Source of the DNA: Paguma larvata | Taxonomy: Eukaryota > Chordata > Mammalia > Carnivora > Viverridae | Length of the DNA: 64,000 nucleotides | Assembly (NCBI GenBank): GCA_030068075.1 | Contig: JAINVK010001445.1 | Span: 2,046,001-2,110,000, forward strand | Direction of reading: 5' to 3' | Part shown: piece after piece, positions 22,280 through 32,758 of the stretch | Position numbering within the stretch: the first letter of the stretch is position 1 | Layout: each line of letters starts with the position of its first letter | Translations under genes and position numbers: made by a program | Notes under the pieces: model-generated | The model's input: the letters and a program-made list of their open reading frames with translations, nothing else | What the model was told of the DNA's origin: nothing | The model's database searches: none

Positions 22280-22789
22280 TACTGACGATAATGATAGGAG
22301 GGCCTATGGGAAGGCATCAGTGATTGGTCAGGTGAGCTGCCTGGTGCTTGGCTACCTGAACAAGGTCAGCCTGAGAGAGCCCTGTGATGGTCCGCACATG
22401 GTGGTGACATCATGAGAAGGCACTGTGATGCACCAGGATTGTCCTAGAAGCTGGTCAAGGCCCAGGAAGCACTGAGGAGAGAGATGGCCCTTCGTCCACA
22501 GCTCTTCCTACTATTTCTCCTGTTCTCTGCCCTGTTACCTTTCCCCTTCTGATGGCAACTCCCGTGCCCACTACTCCTGCCCCAGGGCCTCTTGTCCACC
22601 CTCTACGCTCTAGCTTCATGTTTGTGCCCACCTTTCTGCCCCTCTGTGTCCCAAGAGGCTCTGTGCCAGCACCCAGTGACTCCTGGATCCCCTTCCCACT
22701 GTGAGGTTGGATAGGCCACTTAAGTAAGTATTCCCATTTGGCAGGTGGGAGTGGAAGTGGGGCAAGGGAATCAGAGTCAGCTGGGGTGA
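22280..22789. other. low-copy sequence before the 74-bp repeat array
   Basis: No repeat family or gene recognised. A 234-codon minus-strand frame spans this and the start of the array (22455-23159) but has low-complexity, repeat-like composition and no known motif, so it is probably not a gene. Confidence 0.4.
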
Positions 22790-24400
22790 GCCTTCCTAAA
22801 ACTCTGTGTTCACAACCAGACTCAGCACAGGAAAGATGAGGCCATGGCCTAAGGAATTCTTGCACTACCCTGCTACCCTGGAGTCCTCCAAACATGCTCA
22901 GCACAGGATACATAAATGCGCTGAACATTGGATGACCCAGATGTGCACAATGTGGACAATGGCCAAAGACAACTGGCAGAGATGGAAGTTTCTGATACAA
23001 GTCAGTACTGGAAGAAGAATTCGCCACAACATTGTACACAGCAGGTGTCTTTGGAACACAGGCCCAGAGACCATGAGCAGACTCATCCAGCTCAGTGGAG
23101 GACAAACACATCCCCCAGACACTGGGCCGACCAGGAGCCACATTCCAAAAGCCGTCCAACGAAGCATAGCACAGTATGATTGGGTACCCAGAACACCAGG
23201 CTTGCCAGGAGCCTGCCTACCATGAGGCCTACATCTTTCCTTCTGGTTGGGCAAAGGAGTCACCTACTCCCCAAGATGACCAGAGCCCTTCACACCAGGA
23301 AAGAGAGCAATTGAGTGCCAAGGACCCTGGGCTTGCCAGGAGCCTTCAGAATATAAGCCTTCCAACTGAGCGAAGCACAGGACAGTCAAGTCTCCAGGAT
23401 ACTAGGCTTGCCAAGAGGCATGGGTCAATGAAACCTCCAACCCAGCTCTTCCCTGGGTCAAGGTGACACGTGAACAGTGGACTTACACATTCCCTGGGGC
23501 AAAAAGGGCTTTAAATCAGTTCAGGAGGAGGCCAAGGTGTGTCTGGAATAGAAGGATCACCATGTGCATTGGACCTGGAGGGCTCCAAATCATCTCTGTA
23601 CTTGGTAAGAGATTCATGTAGACAGTGGACCATGTGCCCTAGGACGTGGAGCCCTACAGCCTAGATTCTCAGAAGTCCGAGGTGTCACCTAGACAGTGGT
23701 TTCACCATGTGCCCATGAGCCAGAGTCCTCCAACCCATCTGTGTACTTGGTCAAGGAGTCACCTAGGCAGCCTCTCCCCATGGGCCCTAGGACACTGAGA
23801 GCTCCAAACATGCTCAGAACTAGGCCATGGAGTCACCTGGAGAGTGTCTCACCATGGAATCTTTGACTTGGGGCCCTGAAACAGTGCAGAGCACAAGGAA
23901 GTCCAGTCCCCAGAACACAGGGCTTGCCACGCCACAAGCCCTTCAAATTACCTCTGCACTAGGCCAAGTAGTCACCTGTAGAGTGGACTCAACACATGAC
24001 CTTGTAACTGGAGCCTTCTATTCAAGCAGAGCCCAGGGCAATGGAACAACAGGATTGCCAGTTGGCCTCAGGCTATGAGAGCTACAAATCAGCCCAGCAC
24101 TTCACTCATATGTCCACTGGACCCATGGCCAAATGGGAGTCTGCAATCCATGAGCCACAATCCTAGCTTAGCACTGGGACACAGGCCTCACCCAACCTCC
24201 CCTGGCTTGGAACGCTCCAAACAAGCAGAGAAGTGGGCAATCAAGTTACCAGAACTTCAGTCCCACAGAGATTCCTTGGACCCCAAATGCTAGTGTCCAA
24301 CTTGGCACGGGGCCAATGAGTCCCTGGATACTGTGCTGACCAGGGGACCTCAACCAAATACTCTGCGTCCCAGCAGAGGACATGACAATTGAGTCCATTG
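22790..24400. repeat. degenerate ~74-bp tandem repeat (minisatellite-like)
   Basis: About 1.6 kb built of diverged units with recurring words in a fixed order: 'cttgccaggagcc', 'ctccaaa/cc', 'ctctgtacttggtcaagg', 'agtcacctagacagtgg', 'ctcaccatgtgccc'. The 'gacagtgg'-type word begins at about 23621, 23692, 23766 and 23840, giving steps of 71, 74 and 74 bp, and near 23979 after roughly two steps. About 20 units are implied. Frames through it are chance products of the repeat. I do not recognise the family. Confidence 0.6.
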
Positions 24401-24419
24401 TCACCGGGGACCGACATCA

Positions 24420-24840
24420 GCCTCTAGTCTTTATGGTCTGTCACCTGCACAGCCTCCATCTTTTGGGGAGCTCTCTTTAGAAGAAAACGACACCAGTCCC
24501 TCAAAGATGAGACAGACCGGTGGTTTGAAGACTGTCTTAAACTTCACAGCAGGTGAAGGGGTAGCTGGGAATGAATTCTAGAGCACAATAGAGTCATGGC
24601 TGAGGTCCTCCAGATGAAGGAGAGTTGCTCCTACCTGGAGGGAGAGGTGCAGGCCTTAGAAGAAAAGGCCCAGAAATGAGGCGAGTGGCAGACTCACCTC
24701 GGTGAAGTGGAGAGATTCTTTGTGCACATGAAGGACTTCCTGGAAGAGTTTACCTTTCAGGCAGTGTTGTCCAAGGGGTGATGTCCTCCCACCCACCCGG
24801 GATAAGCAAAAAGGAGGCAGGGAAAATGGGATCATCTCCA
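24420..24840 (+). pseudogene. possible broken exon or processed-gene remnant, unknown family
   Basis: Codon-like composition over about 400 bp directly after the tandem array. One frame reads a serine/proline-rich stretch (PPSFGELSLEEND, about 24446-24490). A second frame reads a charged, coiled-coil-like stretch (AEVLQMKESCSYLEGEVQAL, about 24600-24660, then GEVERFFVHMKDFLEE, about 24700-24750) with stops between the pieces. The alternation of frames fits an old frameshifted coding sequence, but I recognise no family and chance is not excluded. Confidence 0.28.
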
Positions 24841-24879
24841 GGAGTTGCTGCATGGAATTAGTTTACAATTTACATGAGT

Positions 24880-26779
24880 TTTAAATAATGTAAAAAGGCC
24901 ATTTCAGAATAAATAATTTAAGGGGAACAACCCCAAGGCGATTGTAATACACAGCCAGGCTTGCAGTTACTAATGCCTCTTATGAGTCATCATATAGCCC
25001 CGATGGTGGATAGGAGTGTCCACGGCCCTGAGAAAGTGTCAGTGAACTCCAGGGAGCAGACACTGAGCACAACCTGTCTGTTCGCATCAACACTTTCCCA
25101 AACATTTACTTCTAGAATCCAAGGAAAGCGCTGAGACTAGCACATTCTGTTAGAAAGGAAAAGAGAAGCAGTGATGAGAGCAAATGTGACAAGACCAGAC
25201 AACCAGGGTGGTGGGAGGCCAGAAGCCTTGGACCACGCCGTATGTCTGGTTAAGTTGTGTGGTATCAGGGTTGTAGGGACACAGAGGTATGAGGGGCCAT
25301 GATGGTGGGTCTATTCTGACCAAAGAAGCACTTCCAGTAGTGGGAGAGACATGTTGGATTCAAATTGTGTTCTTTATGTGCAGGGGTGGGGGGACATACT
25401 GCAGCAGAGTGCCAGAGAGGCGGGATCAGGGGTACCTTGGAAAATGTAGGATGTGCATCATCAGGATGGCAATTGACCACTCACAAGAATTGATCTTAGA
25501 GTTCATAATGAATTGGACATTGAGTGATAGAAGGGGATTGGAGGGTAAATTTTCTGACTCAGCCCCTCCTGAAAATGGTCCATCTTCTCTCCTGGGACGT
25601 GGGGTGGAAGCTCAGATGAGGTGTTGACCGCAGAGGGCAAGGGCTCATCTGTGTCTCCAGCCGAGGTTCAGGGAAAGAACCCAGTCCCGTAGTTACTGAG
25701 CTGAACTGAAGGCAGTGTGCTAGTCATAGCATCTGGGCATAATCTCTTGGGAGCCATGAAAAAGCCAGCTCTTGTGGTGGAAACTGAACTTCAGGGGGAC
25801 ATGGGAGGTAGGAGGCTTGTGTGTAGAAGATAGATGGCATCTGAGCTGATAGGAAGGTTGCTGCTGTTAGGAACCGGTTGGGAGGCCAGTGGAGTCCAGG
25901 TCCCTTGATGGAAGGGTGACGTGGGTTTCTAATGTGATACAGCACATTTAAATTCCTGTGCATACCTGCTCATACCCTGCTCACCACATCCTTGGTTTCC
26001 AGAAACATCAAGCTCCTGGATGGGCCGATATCGCAGAGCTGGTCACTCTTTGAGTCCGCATTCCTTCATGTGGAAAATGCGGGCAACTTGGGGGTGGGTA
26101 GTTGTGTGAATAGGAGGCAGGAAATGGCAGGGTTGGGCTGGGAATCTACAAGGGCACAGGAGAGATGGTGTCCTAAGGAAGGAGGAAAAGTGGGAGGGTC
26201 CATTGTGAACCAGGTCCTGGTCCTGGCCTATCCATCTGAAAGGAAAAGGATTAGCTCTAGAAGAGTAGTCTAGGTGCTACTTATGTCCCACACCTGGCCT
26301 TCTCTGATCCTCAAGTTTATAGTCTCTCACATCGCAGCACCCGCCCAGTGACAACTGAGCACCAGACCCCTCCTGCCTCCTTCCCTGCTGCTTGACACCT
26401 TCAGGTTAGGTTCCTGGGAAAGCTTAGAGCTCCCTGGAGCTAGGGTGGGACTTGAAGCTATAGGCAACAATTCTGAGATGTGATGACAATAGAGCAGTAG
26501 TACAGGTAGAATTCTATGTAGACAGATTGATGGATTCACAGGAGGGTACAGGTATGATAGAATGGTCACTTCACAAAGGCACCCTCTGCCCATTTTGCCC
26601 CAGTGTATCGTATCGCTGTAGAGCAATAGTAAAACCAGGAAACTGACAGTGGTATGCTGGGCATGTCTGGGTGTGTCAGTTTGTCACATGTGTTCATGAA
26701 TCGAACAGCACAATCCAGGCATGGAAATGCTCCATCGGCGCAAAGTGATCCCTCATGATACGCGCCATTCGTGACCATG
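24880..26779. other. low-copy region, nothing recognised
   Basis: About 1.9 kb of mixed-composition sequence without recognisable repeats, splice-bounded exons or long frames. The longest frames (112 and 99 codons) have no family features. Confidence 0.4.
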
Positions 26780-27990
26780 GCAATCACCCATGGATTTATA
26801 TTTTGGGAGTTTTGGCATTTGTTACATGAAGGGAATCCTACATTTGTGACCTGTGATGTTGGTTTTGTTTATTTTCACTCAGGATAATGCTCCATGGATC
26901 CATCCAAGTTTTTTTTTTGTGTGTATCACAGCGTTATGATTTCTTTATCCCTTAGTAGCACTCGATAGTGTGGATATTCCACAGTGTTCAACCATTCACC
27001 TTTTGAGGGACATTTTGATTGTTTCTACTCTTTGGTTATTACAAATAAACTTTCGGTGAGCATCTGTGTACAGTATTTTGTGGGATCTTATTTTTTCATT
27101 CTCTGGGAGAAAGGTTCAAGAGAGGTTGGCTGGATTTTAGAGTTTATATGTAGCTTGGGTAGAACCCATGAAACTCTTACTAGAGTGGCTGTGCTATTTA
27201 CATTCACAGAAGTGATGTTCCAGAGAGCTACCTCTTTCCAACATTTCATATTTTTGCTGTGTTTTATTTTAACCAGCTCTTCCAGCACGTGGGGGTTTTC
27301 ATTTGCATTTCCCTCACGGCTCTGATGTTGAACATTTTTTCATGTGCTTATTTTCCACCTGCATGTTCTTTATGATGTAGTCTGTTTATGTGATTTTGCC
27401 TATTTTCACTCGAATCGGTTTCTTTCCTGTTGAGTGTTGAATGTGTCCTATATGTCTAGATAGTTCTCTGCCAGATCTGTGTTTAGCAAATATGTTTACC
27501 CAGTCTACAGCTTGTTTTTTCAGGCTCGTAATCAGATCAAATGTTTTTACTAGAGTAACATTTTTCCATTTTGGTATGGTCCTGTTTTTCAAGTGATTTT
27601 GTTTAGGCACTGTGCTTTTAGTGCTATGGTTATGAAGCTACCAATCCCTGGATACTGAAGACCTTCTCCCGTGCTTCCCTTGCAAAAGCTTTACAATTTT
27701 TCATTTTAATTTGAATCTGTGATGTGATCCATTTGATTTCATATATGTATAATGGGTGAAATTTAGATCAAGCAATTTTTATATGTCTCGATTTCGTTTC
27801 TTTGCCAATGGATGTCTGATGGCTCTGACACCTTTTGTTGATAAGAGTCTCCTCACAAAGTGCATGATTCACCTTTTCAAAAATCAGTGAGTCCTACTTC
27901 ATAGATCTATTTCTAAGTCCCTTCTTCTCCACTGGCACTGTGTCTTTACCTCCAACAACATCTATTCATGTGGAGCAGACGAATTCCTCC
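26780..27990 (-). mobile_element. old L1 ORF2 3' region
   Basis: Minus-strand L1 sequence from the 3' end into ORF2. The order of conserved phrases ('tttattttcactcaggataatg', 'catttgcatttccctcacgg', 'cttttgttgataagag') follows the L1-C and L1-H templates but at much greater divergence. No frame is preserved. The right end is cut by L1-D at about 28,020. Confidence 0.65.
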
Positions 27991-28021
27991 AATTTTATTC
28001 CTTTTCAAAGCTATTTGAGGA

Positions 28022-29087
28022 GGGGGCCAACATGGTGAAGGAGTAGGGGAATCCGGTGTCCCCCGTGTCTTTCAAACTAAGAAAGACTGAAACCAAAGGA
28101 CTCTCAACCACAAGAGTCTGGGAGGAAAGGTGTTGGAGTCTACAAAGAATAGAACGTGAAATCCAGAAAGCGCCACAAGGAAGGGCTGACCTCAGGAAAC
28201 AAATCAAAACACACCTAGCCAAAATGATGAAATGGAAGAATTCTCCACAAAAGAAATTATAGGAAGTAGTGATAGCGCAAGAGTTGATGAAAACAGACAT
28301 AAGCAACATAACAGAACATGAATATACAATGATAAAAATCAAACTAATCGCTGAGCTTGAAAAAAAAACATAGAAGAAGGCAGGGGGTCTCTTGCTGCAG
28401 AGAGCAAGGACCTTAAAAACAGTCAGGAGGAATTCAAAAAGTGCTTTAAATGAGGTGCAAAACAAATGAGAGGCGGCCACAGTGCAGATTGAAAAGGCAG
28501 AAGAGAGAGTAGGTGAATTAGGAGATAAAATTATGGAAAAAGAGGAACCAGAGAAAAAGAGAGGGAAGCTGATTTAGGAACAGGAGAAGAGAATTGGAGA
28601 GCTGAGCGACGCATTCAAATGGAACAATATCCATATCATAGGAATTCCAGAGGAAGAAAAGTGAGAGAAAGGAGTCAAAGGGTTATTTGAACAAATCATT
28701 GCTGAGAACTTCCCCAACATGAGGAAAGAAACGGGCATGGAAATCCAAGTGACACAGAGAACTCCCCTCAGAGGTAACTCGAGTAGACCTTCAGCACAAC
28801 AGATCATAGTGAAACTGGCAAAATACAAGGAGAGAGAGAGAGAATTCTGAAGGCAGCTAGGGAAAAACGGGTCTTACCATACAAAGGGAGACACATAAGG
28901 GTTGTAGCAGACTTATGTACAGAAACTTGGCAAGCTAGAAAGGAATGGCAGGACATCTTCAATGTGATGAAAAGGAAGGATATGCAACCAAGAATCCTTT
29001 ATCCAGCCAGCCTGTCATCCAGAAAGGAAGGAGAGTAAAGATTTTCCCAAACGAACGAACACTGAAGAATTCATCACAAATAAATAC
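28022..29087 (+). mobile_element. L1-D: copy of a spliced L1 RNA (5' UTR exon joined to ORF1)
   Basis: Starts with the L1 5' end (28032 aligns with 38563 of L1-E). After only about 152 bp of 5' UTR it jumps at 28183/28184 to the segment that in L1-A directly follows the splice acceptor (ggtgacctcagg). The roughly 1.3 kb of 5' UTR seen in L1-E between 38714 and 40043 is absent. L1-E has a good donor (GTGAGT, 38714-38719) at exactly the homologous end of this first block. ORF1 follows, and the element ends at 29087 against an antisense old L1. A deletion is the alternative, but the coincidence of both borders with splice signals favours splicing. Confidence 0.75.
28224..29085 (+). pseudogene. 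L1-D ORF1 remnant
   Basis: Begins at an ATGATG (28224) as in L1-E. Coiled-coil, RRM-like and C-terminal regions can be followed at the DNA level ('gaattccagaggaag' about 28640, 'cagaaacttggcaagc' about 28920). Indels such as extra As near 28368-28375 and a stop at 28260 break the frame. The sequence ends at the equivalent of the ORF1 3' end, so the element carries no ORF2. Confidence 0.8.
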
Positions 29088-30694
29088 ATTTTCCTGGTTT
29101 GTCAAAGATTAATTGCCCATTTATTTGTGCTTTAATTTATGGGTTTTGCATTCCATTCCATTGATTTCTGTGTCTGCTTTTGTGCCAGGACTATATGTTT
29201 TGATCCCTACAGCTTTGTAAAGAAAGTGAAGTCTGTCATTTTGATGCTTCCAGCCTCAGTTTTCGCTTTTGAGGTTGCTTTGGCTATTAGATGTAGTTTG
29301 TGATTCTGTATACATTTTATGTTTATTTGTTCTAGCTCTGTGTTATACGCTGTTGTCTTTATAGGTTTGCATGAAATGTGGAGATTGCTTTGGGTAGTAT
29401 AGACATTTTAAGAATATCTGTTCTTCCAATTCATGAGCAACGCAATGTCTTACCCTTTATTTGCATCATCTTCAATTTCTTTCACCAGTGTTTTATAGTT
29501 TCAGAGTCTAGGTCCTTGACTTAGGTTTATTCGTAGATATCTTATTGGTTTTGGAGAGACTGTAAATGGGATTGATTCATGAATTTCTATTGCTGCTGCT
29601 TCCTCACTGGTGTATAGCAATGCAACAAATTTCTGTACATTGATTTTGTATCCTGCAACTTTACTGAATTCCTTAGTCAGTTCTAATAGTTTTTTCAGTG
29701 GTCCTTTGGGTTTCCTGAATGGAGTATCGTGTCATCTGGAAATAGCGAAAGTTTTACTTCTGCCTTGCCGGTTTCCATGCCTTGTGTTGCTATTTGATTG
29801 CTGTGGGAAGAAATGCCAGTACTATGTGAAACAACAGTGGTGAGAGTGGACATCACTGTCTTCTCCCTGGATGAAGAGGAATCTGTCTTTTCCCATTGAG
29901 GATGATATTAGTTGGGTTTTTCATATATGGCCTTTATTATATTGAATTATCGCTACTTTGTTGAGAGTCTTTATGAAGAATGAATGTTGTGCTTTGTCAA
30001 ATGCTTTTTGTCTATATATTGGAATGTCCACATAGTTCTTACATTTCTTTTATTAATGTGGTGTATCATGTTGATTGATTTGTGGAATATTAAACCATTC
30101 TTGCAACCCAGGAATAAATCACACTTGATCATGTCGAATGTTTTTTGTTTGTTTGTTTTGTTTCTCTGTTTTTTGATTTGTTTTCAATGTACTGTTGGGT
30201 TTGGTTGGCTAGTCTTTTGTGGAGAAGTTTCGCATCCATCTTCTTCAGGGATATTGGCTTGGAGTGGAGGCTTTATCTACTTTTAATCTCAGAGTAAGCT
30301 AGCCTTGGAATGAATTAGGAAGATTCCCTTCCTTTTCTAATTTTTGGATATATTGAGTGTATAGGTATTGACGCTTCTTTCAGTATTTGGCCGAATTCAC
30401 CTGTGAAGCCACTGGCCCTGGACTTTTGTTTGTTGGGAGGTTTTTGTTTAATGATTCGGTTTCCGTGCAGGTTATTCAAGTTTCCTAATTCTTCCTGTCT
30501 CAGTTTTGATATTTTACATTTCTAGGAATTTGTCCCTTTCTTCCAGTTTGTTCCATTTGCTGGCACTTAGTTTTCAGAATATTCTCTTATACTTGTTCGT
30601 ATTTCTGTAGTGTTTGTTGTTATTTCTTTCTTATTTGTGGTTTTATTTATTTTGGCGATTCCCTTTTCTTTTTGAGTAATCTGGCTATAGTTTT

Positions 30695-31025
30695 TTTTTT
30701 TTAAATAATTTATTGTCAAATTGGTTTCCATACATCACCCAGTGCTCATCACAACAAGTGCCCTCCTCTGTGCCCATCACCCAATCTCCCCCCTCCCACA
30801 CCCACCTCTCCAGTCCGTTTGTTCTTACTCTTTGAGAGTCCCTTATGTTATGTCTTCCTCCCTCTCTGTGGCTTTTTTTCCCCTTCCCCTCTTCCCCTCC
30901 CCCCTGGTTTTCTGTTAAGTCTCACAAAGCCAACCTATGCGTGGAAACATATGACATCTGTCTTTCTCTGTCTGACTTATTTCACTCAGCATAATACCCT
31001 TCAGTTCCATCCATGTTGCCACACA
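30695..31025 (-). mobile_element. 5'-truncated L1 3' end with target duplication
   Basis: About 330 bp of recent-family L1 3' end on the minus strand (poly-T at the left, then the 'caaattggtttccatac' segment as in L1-C and L1-H), stopping at 'cacacatgg'. It is flanked by the 13-bp direct repeat TGGCTATAGTTTT at 30682-30694 and 31026-31038. This is a typical severely 5'-truncated L1 insertion inside the old L1. Confidence 0.92.
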
Positions 31026-31074
31026 TGGCTATAGTTTTATCAGTCTTCTTAACTTTTTCACACTAATTATTTCC

Positions 31075-31286
31075 TTTTTTTAAAGTTTATTTTTGATTTT
31101 GAGAGAGATAATGACAACGTGAGCAGGTGAGGAATAGAGAGAGAGGGGGAGAGAGGGAATCCCAAGAAAGCTCTGCCTTGCCAGCACGGAGTCCAATATG
31201 GGGCTCAAATTCACAACTTCTGAGTCATGGCCTGAGTCAAAACCAAGAGTCGGATGCCTAACTGACTGAGCCACCCAGGCACCCCA
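31075..31286 (-). mobile_element. felid CAN-SINE
   Basis: Minus-strand SINE inside the old L1, with an 'aagtttatttttgattttgag' left part and a head 'actgagccacccaggcacccc' at the right. The old L1 sequence resumes on both sides. Confidence 0.9.
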
Positions 31287-31833
31287 GAAATAACTTCTGA
31301 TTTCAACAATCCACTCTGTTTTTTTTTTCCTTCCTACTTTCTATCTCATTGCTTTCTAGTCTAATCTTTATTATTTCCTCACTTCTTTTGGTTAGGGTTT
31401 CATTTGGTGTTTTTTCCCCCTACTTCCTACCTAGGCTTAAGGATATGTTGTTTGAGGTTTTTCTTGCTTCCTGAGGTAGGTCTGTATTACTATATACTTC
31501 CCACCTAGGTGTTTTGCTGTATTGGAAAAGTTTTGGACTATTGGGTTCTCATTTTCACTTGTTTCCCTGTATTTTTAAAAATTTATTCCTTGATTACTTG
31601 GTTGATCCATTTATGGTGTGGTAGCAAGTTGTTTAACGTCCCCATATATGTGATCCCTCTAGACTTCTTAGAAGACTAATTTTATTTTCAGAGATGAGAG
31701 CTAGCAAGGGAAGGGCAGAAAAGGAAAGAGAGAATCCCAAGCAGGTTTGGGGCTGTCAGTGCAGAGGCAGACGTGGGGCTTGATCCCACGAACTGTGAGA
31801 ACATCGGCTGAGCTGAAATGAAGAGTCGGACAC

Positions 31834-31933
31834 TGGGGTGCCTCGAAAGCTAAGGTCATGATTTCATGGTTCATGGGTTTGAGCCCTGTGTTGGGCTCTA
31901 TGCTCACAACTCAGAACCTGGAGGATGCTTTAG

Positions 31934-31975
<42 letters not shown>

Positions 31976-32030
31976 TCTCCCTGCCCCTCCTCCCTTCTTC
32001 TCTCTCAAAAATGAGTAAACATAAAAAAAA
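31834..32030 (+). mobile_element. felid CAN-SINE nested in another SINE
   Basis: Plus-strand SINE starting 'ggggtgcctcgaaagc', with a CT microsatellite (31935-31979) and an A-rich tail (32021-32030). Imperfect flanking repeats derived from the outer SINE (31822-31833 and 32031-32040) fit a target duplication. Confidence 0.88.
31935..31979 (+). repeat. (CT)n microsatellite in SINE
   Basis: Nearly uninterrupted CT dinucleotides forming the pyrimidine stretch characteristic of CAN-SINE bodies, here expanded. Confidence 0.95.
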
Positions 32031-32557
32031 AGAGAGACACTCAACCGACTGAGCCACTGATTTCCTCTAGAATTTTTTAATTGTGTTTGACTTCCAGTTT
32101 CTTAGCATTTTGGTAAGAAATGTTACATGCTGTTACTTCAATATTTTGTATTGGTTAAAGCCTGTTTTGTGACCTAATATGTGATCTATTCTGGAGAATT
32201 TAATGTGCACTTCAAATGAAGATGTATTCTCCTGATTTAGCATACAATGTTCTGAAAATATCTTTTCAGTCTATCCAGTCTAGTGTGTCACCCAAAGTCC
32301 TTGTTTCATTGTTAATCTTGTGTTTAAATGATGTGTCCATGGATGGAAGTGGGGTGGTAATGTCCCCAACTATTATTGTATTATTATCAACTAGTTCCAT
32401 TACGGTTGTTATCAATTGTTTGATATATTTTGGTGCTTTCATGTTGGATGCATGCATATTTACGATGGTTACATCTTCTTGATGGATTGTCCCCTTTCTG
32501 TTAATACAGTGCCCTGCTTGGCCTTGTTACAGTCGATTTTGTCCGAAACAAGGATTG

Positions 32558-32758
32558 CTACTCTGGCTTTTGTTTTCGATGGATTCTTTCTTCTACATGT
32601 TCTAATCTACTGTTGATACTCTCCAGTATAGTTTTCACTTCAGGTACTGTATTTTTCAACTCCCATTGGTCTTCTTTCATATTTTCCACCTCTTTGTTGA
32701 AGTTCGTTCTCCCTGAGTTCATCCACTCTCCTCTCCAGTCTGGCATTTTTAGGAACAT
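32558..32758 (-). pseudogene. old L1 ORF1 coiled-coil fragment
   Basis: A short readable frame with ELKNTVPEVKTILESINS, RLEHVEERI and the preceding WELK segment, the hallmark heptad pattern of an L1 ORF1 coiled coil of a different, older lineage than L1-A, C, D, E and H. It is fused by deletion to the endonuclease part of ORF2. Confidence 0.65.

Larger units (their letters stand above)
31679..32060 (-). mobile_element. felid CAN-SINE split by a second SINE
   Basis: The outer SINE is on the minus strand. Its left part runs to about 31833 and its head ('ctcaaccgactgagccactg') continues at 32040-32060. A plus-strand SINE (31834-32030) sits between the halves. Confidence 0.85.

Noticed and set aside
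22455..23159. 234-codon minus-strand frame, the longest outside the L1s
   Set aside because: Covers the start of the degenerate 74-bp array, has no recognisable domain and no splice or start context. Length is explained by repeat composition.
22790..24400. CRISPR-like array
   Set aside because: Units are degenerate throughout, with no constant repeat and unique spacer pattern, and the host is a mammal.
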